Positions 1 to 8,958 of a stretch of DNA of 64,000 nt are shown in pieces (position 1 is the stretch's first letter; every line of letters starts with the position of its first letter). Origin of the DNA: Tenacibaculum sp. M341 (GTDB taxonomy: Bacteria > Bacteroidota > Bacteroidia > Flavobacteriales > Flavobacteriaceae); assembly GCF_004337695.1 (NCBI RefSeq), contig NZ_SJXJ01000009.1, positions 184,995-248,994 on the forward strand. The letters are read 5' to 3'. The position numbers and the translations under genes are program-made. The notes below the pieces were generated by a model, which was not told where the DNA came from, did no database searches, and saw nothing but the letters and a program-made list of their open reading frames with translations.

Positions 1-593
1 GCTGTAGGATAATCCACATTAATTTTAAATAAAAAACGATCTAACTGAGCTTCTGGTAAACGATAAGTTCCTTCTTGCTCTATTGGGTTTTGAGTAGCTA
101 ATACAATAAAAGGCGGATTCATTTTATAACGTACACCATCCATTGTAATTTGCTTTTCTTCCATTACTTCAAATAATGCTGCTTGAGTTTTAGCTGGAGC
201 TCTATTTATTTCATCAATTAAAACCATATTAGAAAAAATAGGTCCTTTTTTAAATTCAAACTCATTACTTTTTACATTAAATACTGAAGTACCTAAAATA
301 TCAGAAGGCATTAAATCTGGAGTAAACTGAATTCTACTAAAATCAATATCCATAACACGAGAAAGTAATTTAGTCGTCATTGTTTTTGCAACACCTGGTA
401 CCCCTTCTATTAATGCATGTCCATCAGAAAAAATAGCCACAATTAATAAATCGATCATACTTTTTTGTCCAACAATCACTTTATTTAATTGTGTTTTTAT
501 CTTATATATACTCTCCTGTAATTCAGATACGTCAATTCTATTTTTAAACTCTAATTTATCATTGCTCTCTTGAGGCTGATTCGTTTCTTCCAT
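1..593 (-). CDS. MoxR-family AAA+ ATPase (partial, C-terminus beyond window)
   Basis: About 197 N-terminal residues are visible; the C-terminus runs off the left edge. The sequence shows a Walker A motif GVPGVAKT near residues 64-71, a Walker B region MVLIDEINRAP, and the MoxR signature ATQNPIEQEGTYRLPEAQLD with sensor/arginine region. MoxR ATPases act as chaperone-like partners of von Willebrand or DUF58 proteins. It is the last visible gene of a minus-strand operon with DUF4350, DUF4129 and SpoIIM-like genes; only 2 bp separate it from the DUF4350 stop. The family call is very safe; the substrate is unknown. Confidence 0.95.
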   Translation of the reverse strand, partial: MEETNQPQESNDKLEFKNRIDVSELQESIYKIKTQLNKVIVGQKSMIDLLIVAIFSDGHALIEGVPGVAKTMTTKLLSRVMDIDFSRIQFTPDLMPSDILGTSVFNVKSNEFEFKKGPIFSNMVLIDEINRAPAKTQAALFEVMEEKQITMDGVRYKMNPPFIVLATQNPIEQEGTYRLPEAQLDRFLFKINVDYPT

Positions 594-595
594 AA

Positions 596-1825
596 TTATT
601 TATTTTGTAAAAAGTTTTCAATAAGTGTATTTAAACGAACAAGTTCATCTTGTGTACACTCTGACCTTTTGTTTACTGTAATAATTGTATTTATTAAATA
701 TGTTGTTGTATGAACTGTATTTCCTGATTTAGCGGCTAACTTTTCTATGAACTCTTTATTTAAGTTTCTTGTTTCAATATGATATTTGCTTCTTATTTTC
801 TCTAAAAAGTAAATAATCTTTTTAGTAGCCAAGTTTTTATGATTTTGTTCCCCTTTATACAAGTTTGCTATCGTGTGTATAAAATCTTTTGTTGAATTTT
901 TTAATGGTTTTACTTCAGGAATGGCACGTTGTTTACGTCTTGCATTAAAAATTAAAAAAGTAAGTAAACCAATAAAAGCAACATACAAAGACCATTTTAA
1001 AGATGAATGTTGTGAAAAAAAGTTTAAAGCAGAAGTACTATCATTTCTATCTTGATTTCTAGCATTTTCTTTACTTCTTCTTATGTGCGGATCCCATAAT
1101 GTTAACCTATTTGGTAAATATGAAAGAACATTAGACGCATAACTTTTATTTTCATTTAATAAATTATAATTAGTAAAAGCAATAGGTTGTGTATGCAAAT
1201 AAATAGAACCATCGTAAAACTTAACTTTAATAAAATTCGGATGATGATCAAACCTACCTACTTTTTGAGTACCTAAAACGGTGGTAGTTACTGGGTCAAA
1301 AGATGAAAAATAATGTCTTCTTATATTTCTATCAAATACATATGAAGTTTCTTTGAATCCTTTATTTCTTAATTTAAAAGTGCTTCTCAATTCTTTTAAT
1401 TTAGAAATATTGTAGGTTAAACTATCAAGATTTGTTGTTTCAACTTTTAAAGTATCCGTTAACCTACTATTCATATAATTTAACGACAAGAAAATATCGT
1501 TACCAGATGCTACAAAATTCAAAAGTTTATTAATATTTAAACTATCTAAACGATGAGCAATAGACTTTATACATACATAATTAGCATAATCAGCCTCATT
1601 ATCATAGTAAACATCATAAAAATAATCTTCTATATGCTTATCTAGCATGGTAAACTGATCTTTACCAAAAAGTTCTTCTCCTTCGTTAGCAATAATATAA
1701 GTTCCAAAAGGATCTTTAGAACGTTCTTTATAGTTTTCATACCAATTTGTTCTAGACGAACATGATGTAAAAACCATTAAAGATATTATGAATGTAAAAA
1801 ATAATATGTTTCTTTTAAAAATCAA
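596..1825 (-). CDS. DUF4350 domain lipoprotein
   Basis: 409 aa. The N-terminus is a lipoprotein signal with a lipobox ending at Cys22 (FTSCSS), so the N-terminal domain is probably periplasmic and lipid-anchored. A single membrane segment lies near residues 280-297 (YVAFIGLLTFLIF), followed by a basic, probably cytoplasmic tail. This arrangement and the position between a DUF4129 gene and moxR match the DUF4350 proteins of Bacteroidota MoxR operons. The start follows the DUF4129 stop with no gap, indicating translational coupling. Function unknown; likely part of a membrane complex assembled or remodelled by the MoxR ATPase. Confidence 0.8.
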   Translation of the reverse strand: MIFKRNILFFTFIISLMVFTSCSSRTNWYENYKERSKDPFGTYIIANEGEELFGKDQFTMLDKHIEDYFYDVYYDNEADYANYVCIKSIAHRLDSLNINKLLNFVASGNDIFLSLNYMNSRLTDTLKVETTNLDSLTYNISKLKELRSTFKLRNKGFKETSYVFDRNIRRHYFSSFDPVTTTVLGTQKVGRFDHHPNFIKVKFYDGSIYLHTQPIAFTNYNLLNENKSYASNVLSYLPNRLTLWDPHIRRSKENARNQDRNDSTSALNFFSQHSSLKWSLYVAFIGLLTFLIFNARRKQRAIPEVKPLKNSTKDFIHTIANLYKGEQNHKNLATKKIIYFLEKIRSKYHIETRNLNKEFIEKLAAKSGNTVHTTTYLINTIITVNKRSECTQDELVRLNTLIENFLQNK

Positions 1826-2509
1826 TTATATCGTATTTAAAAATGATTGATATTTCTTTTCTATAGCTGTAAAACTTGTTTGATCAATATTAAACTCACC
1901 ATACCAAACATAATCGTATAAATACAGTAAATATGAAAAAGGCTTACGCAATTCCGTTTTTTTCAAATCAAAAATATACTCAGAGTTTGTTTTATCTTTA
2001 TCAAAGTTAATCAACTCTTTTTCATTCATTTTCTTCAATAAATGTAAATAGTAATATTTTGTAGCCTTTCTATAATCACCGTCTTGCTTTGCTTTTTCTA
2101 ACAACTTTAAATAATCATTTTTATGAATATCTTCTTCATCATTAACAGCTACAATAGCTACTTTTTCAGTTTTATTTCTACTGAAATCCCACAATGAAAC
2201 TTCATTACTTAAAACACTTTTTACAATAATTAATATGACTATTAACGCTAATGCATAAGGAAAAATAGTTGCTAAAAAATCTACAACCGATTTAAAAAAA
2301 GTTAAGTCTACATCTTTTTCAGGTTTCTTCTCCTCTACTTCTTTTACAGGCTCTTCGTACTCTGTATAGGTAAAATCACTACCATTGTATTTAGATTTTA
2401 AATCTTCATTAAAAGCTCTATTTTCAGCTGGTACCACATCAATATTTTCTTCTTGAGAAGTAGCAACAAGACTAAAAAAAAGCATAAAAAACAGTAATAA
2501 TTGCTTCAT
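1826..2509 (-). CDS. DUF4129-type membrane protein
   Basis: 227 aa. Signal peptide at residues 1-18, an acidic periplasmic stretch, one transmembrane segment near residues 77-101, and a cytosolic C-terminal domain with YYLHLLKKMNEKELI and YLYDYVWYGEF motifs, typical of DUF4129. It overlaps the upstream SpoIIM-like gene by one base and abuts the DUF4350 gene, so all are co-transcribed. Role unknown. Confidence 0.75.
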   Translation of the reverse strand: MKQLLLFFMLFFSLVATSQEENIDVVPAENRAFNEDLKSKYNGSDFTYTEYEEPVKEVEEKKPEKDVDLTFFKSVVDFLATIFPYALALIVILIIVKSVLSNEVSLWDFSRNKTEKVAIVAVNDEEDIHKNDYLKLLEKAKQDGDYRKATKYYYLHLLKKMNEKELINFDKDKTNSEYIFDLKKTELRKPFSYLLYLYDYVWYGEFNIDQTSFTAIEKKYQSFLNTI

Positions 2510-3474
2510 TATTTATTTAGTTTTTTAGCTGCCACTTTATAAGGCAATATTAAATAGTAATAAGAAATAGAAACCAGACTCGTTGCAATTATTAAGAAAC
2601 ATACAAATCCAGGTACTTTATTATAGTATCGTGTTACATAACCTTCTAAAAAAGCAGCTACAAACGTAAAAGGAATTGTACTAATGAATATAAAAAAGGC
2701 TTCTCTTATTCCTTTTTTAAAGGACTCCATCCTTTTTAAAGCTCCTGGAAATAAAATACTAGCACCAATAATATAACCACAACCAGCTTCTATAACCATT
2801 CCGAAAATTTCATATGTACCATGAATCCAAATTCCTTTTAAACTATCTAACAAAGTATTATTTTGATAGAAAAAAGCTTGAAAAACAGCTACCATGATTC
2901 CATTTTGAATAATATAAAAACCTGTACCTAACCCTAGGAACAACCCTGATAGAAACATGTAAATACCTACACGTAAATTATTTGCAAAAATTCCGATAAA
3001 ACTTCCCCAGTTACTTCCTCCTTTGTAAACAGCTAAAGCATCTCCACTTTCTATATTTTCCAATGTTTTCTCTACATAACTATCTCCTAAAATCTGACGT
3101 GCAAAATTATCATCATTAAAAGTAGACACCAATCCTATAAAAAAACAAACAAAAAAGAAAGCAAAAGAAATATACATGTACTTACGGTGTTTGTACAGTA
3201 ATAAAGGAACTTTCTCGAAGAAAAAAGCCAATAAAACGTTTTTATCTTGCTTTTTGGTATGATAGATTTTCCCATAACTACTTTTAGCTAACTTATTTAA
3301 ATATGGCACTACATTACTTTTTGGGTAATAAGATTGCGCATATGATAAATCATTCATGATTTTTATATGTAAGTCGGCAATTTCGTCTGGAGATTTTTTA
3401 CTATTATTTGAAATTACTTCTTCTAATTCCAGCCATTTTTCTTTATTTTGCTTTATGAAAGCGATTTCTCTCAT
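2509..3474 (-). CDS. SpoIIM-family (stage II sporulation protein M-like) membrane protein
   Basis: 321 aa from the ATG at 3474 (MREIAFIKQN). An earlier in-frame ATG at 3504 would run into the divergent RDD gene and is less likely. Several transmembrane helices follow a soluble N-terminus; the core has the SpoIIM-like segments FANNLRVGIYMFLSGL and GIWIHGTYEIFGMVIEAG. In Bacteroidota this family has no sporulation role; it sits beside RDD and MoxR genes, as here. A TACATTTG -7 box ends only 4 nt before the ATG, so the mRNA may be leaderless. Confidence 0.85.
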   Translation of the reverse strand: MREIAFIKQNKEKWLELEEVISNNSKKSPDEIADLHIKIMNDLSYAQSYYPKSNVVPYLNKLAKSSYGKIYHTKKQDKNVLLAFFFEKVPLLLYKHRKYMYISFAFFFVCFFIGLVSTFNDDNFARQILGDSYVEKTLENIESGDALAVYKGGSNWGSFIGIFANNLRVGIYMFLSGLFLGLGTGFYIIQNGIMVAVFQAFFYQNNTLLDSLKGIWIHGTYEIFGMVIEAGCGYIIGASILFPGALKRMESFKKGIREAFFIFISTIPFTFVAAFLEGYVTRYYNKVPGFVCFLIIATSLVSISYYYLILPYKVAAKKLNK

Positions 3475-3478
3475 ATAG

Positions 3479-3486
3479 CAAATGTA
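3479..3486 (-). promoter_or_regulatory. Bacteroidota -7 box (TACATTTG) for the SpoIIM/MoxR operon
   Basis: TACATTTG on the minus strand matches the Bacteroidota TAnnTTTG -7 consensus and ends 4 nt before the SpoIIM-like ATG, predicting transcription from or very near the start codon. The divergent RDD start lies only 20 bp from the SpoIIM start. Confidence 0.5.
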
Positions 3487-3494
3487 AAAATTGT

Positions 3495-4313
3495 ATGAAA
3501 ACACTACAAGTAAATACTACACAAAATGTTAAAATAAATTTTGAAATGGCAAATGTTGGGCAAAGACTGCTTGCTTTTGTGATTGATAATGTTATAAAAA
3601 TTGCATATGTGTACTTGTTAACTGAATTTATTAACTTTAATTTTATAGGTGATATTGTAGACAATGACTATTGGTCTACTGAGGCTTTAAAAATTTTATT
3701 TTTTATTCCTATTACTTTTTACACCTTGTATTCTGAAGTATTGTTAGATGGTCAAACACTAGGTAAACGAATATTAAAAATAAAAGTTATTAATATTGAA
3801 GGATTTAAACCTTCTATTTTAGATTATACTATTCGCTGGTTTTCAAGAATTGTAGATTTCAACTTTTTTATTTTAGTAATTGTTTTATTTAGTAGCTATC
3901 TAGACAATCAAAGCTTTTATGTATGGCTTTGGTTTATATTTTTATTAGGAAAATTAGTTGGTTTTTTAATGATCATTTTTACAGAAAAAAATCAACGTTT
4001 AGGTGATTTTTCAGCAAATACAGTAGTCGTTTCTTTAACTGATCAAGCTAGTTTTTCTAAAACTATTTTAGAAAACATAAAAACAGATTACAAACCAACT
4101 TTTGCTAATGTTATTAAGTTATCTGATAATGATGCAAGAATCATAAAAGACACATATACCAGAGTAAAAGAGTCTAAAGATTACAAAACACTTATTAAGT
4201 TAAGAACAAAAATTGAAGAAGTAACTGATATCAATAAACCTAAAGACATGAATGATATTAAGTTTATAGATATTGTTTTAAAAGATTTTAATTATTATAC
4301 TCAAGATAAGTAA
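3495..4313 (+). CDS. RDD family membrane protein
   Basis: 272 aa. The N-terminal half is an RDD domain: first helix VGQRLLAFVIDNVIKIAYVY, a second membrane segment near residues 67-88, the GQTLGKRILKIKV motif near residue 92, and the third helix pair around residues 120-155. The C-terminal 85 residues are soluble and charged. Divergently transcribed from the SpoIIM-like operon; RDD and SpoIIM genes are commonly paired in this phylum. Possibly a transporter or membrane scaffold; function unproven. Confidence 0.85.
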   Translation: MKTLQVNTTQNVKINFEMANVGQRLLAFVIDNVIKIAYVYLLTEFINFNFIGDIVDNDYWSTEALKILFFIPITFYTLYSEVLLDGQTLGKRILKIKVINIEGFKPSILDYTIRWFSRIVDFNFFILVIVLFSSYLDNQSFYVWLWFIFLLGKLVGFLMIIFTEKNQRLGDFSANTVVVSLTDQASFSKTILENIKTDYKPTFANVIKLSDNDARIIKDTYTRVKESKDYKTLIKLRTKIEEVTDINKPKDMNDIKFIDIVLKDFNYYTQDK

Positions 4314-4316
4314 AAA

Positions 4317-4712
4317 CTAAGCTAACAATACGTTTTTTATTGTATCAGTAATTCTTGTAGGTTTAAACGTAGTTTTATGCAACAAACACCAAACTGTTTT
4401 TGCCTTTACTATAAGTTTTTCTTCTTTGTAAATTTCAACATAACGAACCGATTTTACACCATGGGTTTCACCAACCCATGTTTTTATGGTTATTACATCA
4501 TTTAACTTAGCTTCTCCTAAATAATCAATTTCATGACGAATGACCACCCAAACGATATCGTCTAAAGGATTCTCTTTAGTTAATTCTGACCAATGTAACT
4601 TAGCAATATCTTGTACCCATAGTACAAATACTACATTATTTACATGTGCCAACTCATCAATTTCTTCTTTACAAACCGTTCTAGTAATTGAAAATATTTT
4701 ATCTGAATTCAT
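4317..4712 (-). CDS. Hotdog-fold acyl-CoA thioesterase
   Basis: 131 aa from the ATG at 4712 (MNSDKIF); an ATG 18 nt upstream gives an implausible hydrophobic prefix. Single 4HBT/YbgC-like domain with the DELAHVNNVVFVLWVQD segment containing the usual Asp/His region, and SVRYVEIYKE. Predicted to hydrolyse acyl-CoA thioesters in the cytoplasm. Convergent with the RDD gene with a 3-bp gap, divergent from the MATE gene. Confidence 0.8.
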   Translation of the reverse strand: MNSDKIFSITRTVCKEEIDELAHVNNVVFVLWVQDIAKLHWSELTKENPLDDIVWVVIRHEIDYLGEAKLNDVITIKTWVGETHGVKSVRYVEIYKEEKLIVKAKTVWCLLHKTTFKPTRITDTIKNVLLA

Positions 4713-4775
4713 AAACACAAACATACACAACTCTTAGTTTTATTTCGTTTCTTTGTAGATCAATTTTCCACCATC

Positions 4776-6143
4776 ATGAATCAAGTTGCTAACGAGCTAT
4801 CTACTAATAAAATCAGTTCTTTATTATTAAAACAATCTGTGCCTGCTTCAATAGGTATTTTGGTTATGTCTATAAACATGATTGTTGACACTATTTTTGT
4901 TGGACAATGGATTGGCGTATTGGCTATTGCAGCTATAACTGTAGTATTACCAATTAGTTTTTTAATCTCTTCAATGGGAATGGCAATTGGTGTTGGTGGT
5001 AGTTCTATTATTTCATTAGCGCTTGGTGCTGATAATATTGAAAAAGCGAAAAATGTTTTTGGAAATCAATTGAGTTTAACAGCTATTATTTCTTTTATTT
5101 TAGTTGGAATTTGTTTGATATTTGAAACGCCTGTTTTAAAACTTTTTGGAGCTAATGGAGAAATTATAAATCCAGCTATTCCTTATTTTAGAGTAATTAT
5201 TTTAGGAGCTCCTTTTTTAGCGTTTGCCATGATGGGAAACCCTATTATTAGAGCTTTAGGAAAGCCAACTTACTCTATGATAGCTTTAATTTTACCCGCA
5301 ATTGCTAATATTATACTTGATGTTGTTTTTATTAAGATATTAGGTTGGGGAATGTTTGGTGCTGGTTTGGCAACTGCTTTGGCTTATGCTGTTTGTGGTT
5401 TATTTATTTTAGGATTTTTATTTTCTAAAAAATGTGAAATTAGAATTTCTGCTAAGTGTTTACGTTTACAAAAAAGCATTGTAGCTGAAATTTCTTCATT
5501 AGGTGTAGTTACTTTGGTTAGACAAGCTACTTCAAGTATTCTAATTATTGTTTTAAATTATTCGCTATACAAATATGGAAATGAAACATCGGTGGCAATC
5601 TTCGGAATTATTAACCGATTAATGATGTTTATTTTCTTTCCTGTTTTTGGAATCGTTCAAGGTTTTTTACCTATTGCAGGTTATAATTACGGAGCTGAAT
5701 TATTTGATAGAGTTAGAGAAACGCTAAAAATTTCAATTATTTACGGAACTCTAATTTGTGTCGTAATTTTTATTGCTATTCTTCTCTTTAAAAATGAAAT
5801 GGTTTCAGTTTTTACCACTGATGAAACTTTATTAACTCAAACACCAGAAGCCTTATTAATTTGTCTTTTAGCAACTCCTTTTATTGCTGTACAATTAATT
5901 GGCGCATCCTATTTTCAGGCAGTAGGAAAAGCAACTCCGGCTTTAATACTTACATTATTAAGACAATCTATTTTTCTAATACCTTTTATCATACTTCTAC
6001 CAATGTTTTTCGAATTAAAAGGTATATGGTTTGCTTTCCCTATTTCTGATATTTTAGCTACAATAGTTACTTACTTTTTCTTAAAAAAGGAAATTGACAA
6101 GCTAAAAGCTAGTCAATTAAACTCTCACCATTCAAATTCGTAG
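4776..6143 (+). CDS. MATE family efflux transporter
   Basis: 455 aa, about 12 transmembrane helices in two homologous halves, starting with the typical LLKQSVPASIGILVMSINMI and VDTIFVGQWIGVLAIAA segments. Expected to export cationic drugs or metabolites against Na+ or H+ at the inner membrane. Its last 35 bp overlap the convergent DUF2461 gene. Confidence 0.93.
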   Translation: MNQVANELSTNKISSLLLKQSVPASIGILVMSINMIVDTIFVGQWIGVLAIAAITVVLPISFLISSMGMAIGVGGSSIISLALGADNIEKAKNVFGNQLSLTAIISFILVGICLIFETPVLKLFGANGEIINPAIPYFRVIILGAPFLAFAMMGNPIIRALGKPTYSMIALILPAIANIILDVVFIKILGWGMFGAGLATALAYAVCGLFILGFLFSKKCEIRISAKCLRLQKSIVAEISSLGVVTLVRQATSSILIIVLNYSLYKYGNETSVAIFGIINRLMMFIFFPVFGIVQGFLPIAGYNYGAELFDRVRETLKISIIYGTLICVVIFIAILLFKNEMVSVFTTDETLLTQTPEALLICLLATPFIAVQLIGASYFQAVGKATPALILTLLRQSIFLIPFIILLPMFFELKGIWFAFPISDILATIVTYFFLKKEIDKLKASQLNSHHSNS

Positions 6144-6783
6144 TTAACACATTACTCATTAAATCAAAAAATGGTCTTAATGCTTTAAAAGACAAATCTA
6201 TTTCAGCAACAAAATTTGCTGACAATACTTCTTTGTTAGAAAATGTACGTGTTGCTATAAAACCTTTTTTACGAATTAAATCTATGGATGGATGATTTTT
6301 GTCAAAACCTTTTGGTGCAGTTTTAAGCTCTTCTCCATCTAAAACTCCTCCAAAATATTTTTTAAAATCAGGAGCAGCTAAAATATCTCTAATCTCTTCA
6401 TCATCATATTCAAATTCTTTACGAATTCTTAATAGATCATCCTTTTCAGGCTGCCAAAAACCACCACCTAACATCGTTTCATTTGGTTTTATTTGTAAAA
6501 AATAGCCTCCTCTCAAATGTGCTCCACCTCTTGAGAAAGATGTTGCAAAACGTGGATTGTAAGGTGTTTTATCTTTTGAAAAACGAACATCTCTATAAAT
6601 TCTATAAATCTTTTGCTTTTCTATATCGTCATGCATATTCAAATTATCATGAATTACAGAGAATACATCTTTAGCATTTTGTAAAGAATCATTGTAAACA
6701 TTTTTATTTTCTGTAAACCAATCTCTATCATTATTATTTGATAATTCTTCTAAAAATTGAAAAGTAGACTTTTGAAATTGCAT
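6109..6783 (-). CDS. DUF2461 domain protein (TIGR02453 family)
   Basis: 224 aa, normal length. Shows the family pattern FLEELSNNNDRDWFTENK near the N-terminus, RIYRDVRFSKDKTPY in the middle, and GGYFLQIKP. A conserved single-copy Bacteroidota protein of unknown function, probably cytosolic. The 3' end overlaps the MATE gene on the other strand. Confidence 0.85.
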   Translation of the reverse strand: MQFQKSTFQFLEELSNNNDRDWFTENKNVYNDSLQNAKDVFSVIHDNLNMHDDIEKQKIYRIYRDVRFSKDKTPYNPRFATSFSRGGAHLRGGYFLQIKPNETMLGGGFWQPEKDDLLRIRKEFEYDDEEIRDILAAPDFKKYFGGVLDGEELKTAPKGFDKNHPSIDLIRKKGFIATRTFSNKEVLSANFVAEIDLSFKALRPFFDLMSNVLTTNLNGESLID

Positions 6784-6808
6784 GTTACTATATTTTTGAT
6801 TGATCTAT

Positions 6809-7203
6809 TTATTGAACTGAATTTTTAAGATTATATCTTTTTAATTGATATACAGAAAAAGCACCTAAAACTAATTCAGCTACAACTCCAAATATATAAC
6901 CATTAGAAGGAACACCATCAACTAACATACTAAACAATCTTCCTACGCCTAAAGTTAGCATAAATAGTATGTTTAATTGAGTTGCTATTTTCCAATACTT
7001 TAATTTCAAAATACCAACAAACCATACTATAGAAATTCCTAAATACAGAAACATAATAGCCTTTAACATATTAGAAAGATCAGTTGTATTGACCTGAATA
7101 TCTAGATGATCTTTTAAAATTAACGGCTACCATAAATTATAGCTGTTGGTACAACTATTAATAAAGAAATAATGAGATGTAAATTCTTAAAAATTTGATT
7201 CAT
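6809..7203 (-). pseudogene. DUF4345 membrane protein, single-base frameshift
   Basis: The upstream part, read from the ATG at 7203, encodes MNQIFKNLHLIISLLIVV... ending in YGSR and a stop. In a second frame the sequence continues as LILKDHLDIQV... into an 86-residue stretch MLKAIMFLYLGISIVWFVG to the stop at 6809. Joining both at 7121-7130 (GTAGCCGTTA) with one extra base, for example GCCCG, restores one continuous DUF4345-like protein of about 131 aa with four membrane segments. So a one-base deletion, or a sequencing error, separates the two parts. Confidence 0.65.
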
Positions 7204-7331
7204 TTTTATTCTTGCTTTACAAAGATCGTCATTTATCTGATTATTTTAAACAAAAAATCAGCGCCAGAAATATCTAACACTGATTTTAACTTTTTAAATT
7301 TCTACCTTACTTTAATTTACTATAAAACAGA

Positions 7332-8433
7332 CTATTTATTCACGGTAAATATATCTTTCAATTGCTTTACCATATTTCCATTACCTGAAACAGTAATTTC
7401 TCCAATTTTATCTGCAATTTTTTCTACATATTCCATCTCTTTTAACTTAAACAACATTTCATTGTTTTCCATTAATTTAGCTGTATTTAATAAACTTCTA
7501 GTTGCAGCAGTTTCTTCACGTCTAGTAATACTATTTGCTTGTGCTTTCTTTTGAGCTAACAATACCTGATTCATAATCTCTTTCATATCTCCAGGTAAAA
7601 TAACATCTCTAATTCCACAGTCAATAACAACTACACCTAATTTATTTACTACTTTTTTAGTAGCTTCTAAAACCAAATTAGAAATATCTTCTTTATTATC
7701 TAGTAATTCATCTAATGTATAAGTTCCAATATATTCTCTTAATGCTAATTGCATTGCTACATATAATTGCTTTTCATAATCTTTATTAGCTAACAAAGCT
7801 TTTTCTATATCTGTTACTTTATAAGTAGTGTAAAAATTAACTCTAATAGCTGCTTTGTCTTTAGTTAATAGCTCTTGACCCGAAATATCTAACTGTAATT
7901 GACGTGTATCTATTTTGGCAATTTTTATTGATGTATTATTTTTTCCAAAATCTATAAGTTCCTCCTGTCAATGTTTTTGTGTAAACATCATCTACCAGTA
8001 ACACTGCTTTTTCATATGAAAACACTTCAAAAACTCTAATGTGCTTTGTTAATTCATAATTAGCAAATAATGCTTTGTCAATACTTTCTGTAATATAAAT
8101 TTTGCTGACATCTATTTTTGTAAAAGTTCTATTAATGAATCCTTTCCAATATAAATGCCTACCAGCTTGTAATATTGTTTTAAAATTATCATTCTCATAT
8201 ACAATAACCAACTCATTATCTTTTACTTCAATAACATCTAGCATAGTTGCTAGTTTTTCATCTTTTAATAAAATTTCTAAAGGAACATATGTATTCAACA
8301 TACTAAATACATCATACTGTATCACTTTTTCACTAAATGATAACCAACTTACTCCTTCAGTAATTACCTTTTTGTAGTCTCCGTTTTTAAAAACGAGTCC
8401 TACTTTTCCTTGTTGAATTCTTACTCTTTTCAT
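7332..8433 (-). pseudogene. Slipin (SPFH/band-7 protein), frameshifted in an A6 run
   Basis: Two frames together encode a slipin. Residues 1-165 (MKRVRIQQGKVGLVFKNGDY...) end in YRFWKK-stop; the second frame continues NNTSIKIAKIDTRQLQLDIS...DKAAIRVNFYTTYKVTDIEK...QLYVAMQLALREYIGTYTLD to the stop at 7332. Removing one base from the six-A run at 7939-7944 fuses them into about 366 aa. AAAGGA just before the ATG is a good ribosome site. Slipins are membrane-scaffold proteins repeatedly encoded beside Ro60/RtcB RNA-repair genes, which fits the neighbours here. The break may be an assembly error in a homopolymer, a real lesion, or programmed slippage. Confidence 0.75.
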
Positions 8434-8734
8434 TTTTTTTCCTTTAGAATTTATTCTTAATTATTTCTTTTAAAATTCAAAATGAAGCATGCTAATGCTT
8501 TAAAATTTACGGATGAATTCTTTGTAAGAAACTTATGAATACATTGTTTTAAAAGCGGATTGAAATTTTAATTAATTTACAATTGACTCATAAAAATTTG
8601 CACCTCATTTTAATACTTAAGAATACAGCAAAGCAAATTTTAAAGTGTTACATATAGCAACTCATCAAACAATACTTCATTTATTACATCAGTTTTACAA
8701 GATAATGAGCTTAAAAACTACTGACTAAAAGTAG
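8434..8734. other. Intergenic leader upstream of slipin
   Basis: About 300 AT-rich bases between the tRNA-like cluster and slipin. On the minus strand an AAAATTTGC box lies around 8630-8640 and the slipin ribosome site AAAGGA at its end. I see no further gene. Confidence 0.4.
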
Positions 8735-8752
8735 AACTTGAAAATTCAAGTT
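8735..8752 (-). terminator. Hairpin closing the permuted tRNA-like cluster
   Basis: AACTTGAA / TTCAAGTT, an 8-bp perfect stem with a 2-nt centre, lies just after the last anticodon arm and is followed on the minus strand by CTACTTTTAG. It may be a weak terminator or a processing barrier. Confidence 0.35.
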
Positions 8753-8756
8753 TTGA

Positions 8757-8868
8757 AAATACTACGTTATGAGCGTAGTGCTCTAACCAACTGAGCTACA
8801 AGACCTATTTTTTGGTGGTCTTGGCAGGATTCGAACCTGCGACAAAAAACAGACATTAAAAGTGTCTG
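8757..8868 (-). ncRNA. Permuted tRNA-like module P3 (3' half before 5' half; CAU anticodon arm)
   Basis: Read on the minus strand, the order is: a stem-loop with CTTTTAA loop (8868-8850), T arm GCAGG-TTCGAAT-CCTGC, acceptor 3' strand CAAGACC (8823-8817), encoded ACCA, linker AAAAATA, acceptor 5' strand GGTCTTG (8805-8799), TA, D arm GCTC-AGTTGGTTA-GAGC, and an anticodon arm CTACG-CTCATAA-CGTAG (anticodon CAU). CAAGACC and GGTCTTG are perfect complements, so the 3' part of a tRNA precedes its 5' part by 11 nt. The presence of discriminator plus CCA before the linker supports a real tRNA end. No T arm follows the CAU arm. The extra CTTTTAA hairpin resembles a Lys(UUU) anticodon arm. Confidence 0.6.
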
Positions 8869-8869
8869 A

Positions 8870-8945
8870 GAGTTAATGGATTTTCAGTCCAACGCATTCA
8901 ACCACTCTGCCATCCCGAGTTATCGGGAGTGGGATTCGAACCCAC
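8870..8945 (-). ncRNA. Permuted tRNA-like module P2 (Ser-type body, GAA loop)
   Basis: Minus-strand order: T arm GTGGG-TTCGAAT-CCCAC (8945-8929), then TCCCGA-TAAC-TCGGGA, an acceptor stem closed by a 4-nt loop, then D arm GCAGAGTGGTTGAATGC of tRNA-Ser type and anticodon arm TTGGA-CTGAAAA-TCCAT. The loop would carry anticodon GAA (Phe) although the D arm is Ser-like. The acceptor strands match only in the permuted order; pairing with the next downstream T-arm half fails. Confidence 0.55.
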
Positions 8946-8958
8946 GAACTCTGAAAAA

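Noticed and set aside
8817-8919. A normal class II tRNA-Ser from the P2 5' half and the P3 3' half.
   Set aside because: CTCGGGA and CAAGACC are not complementary, while CAAGACC matches GGTCTTG of P3 perfectly.
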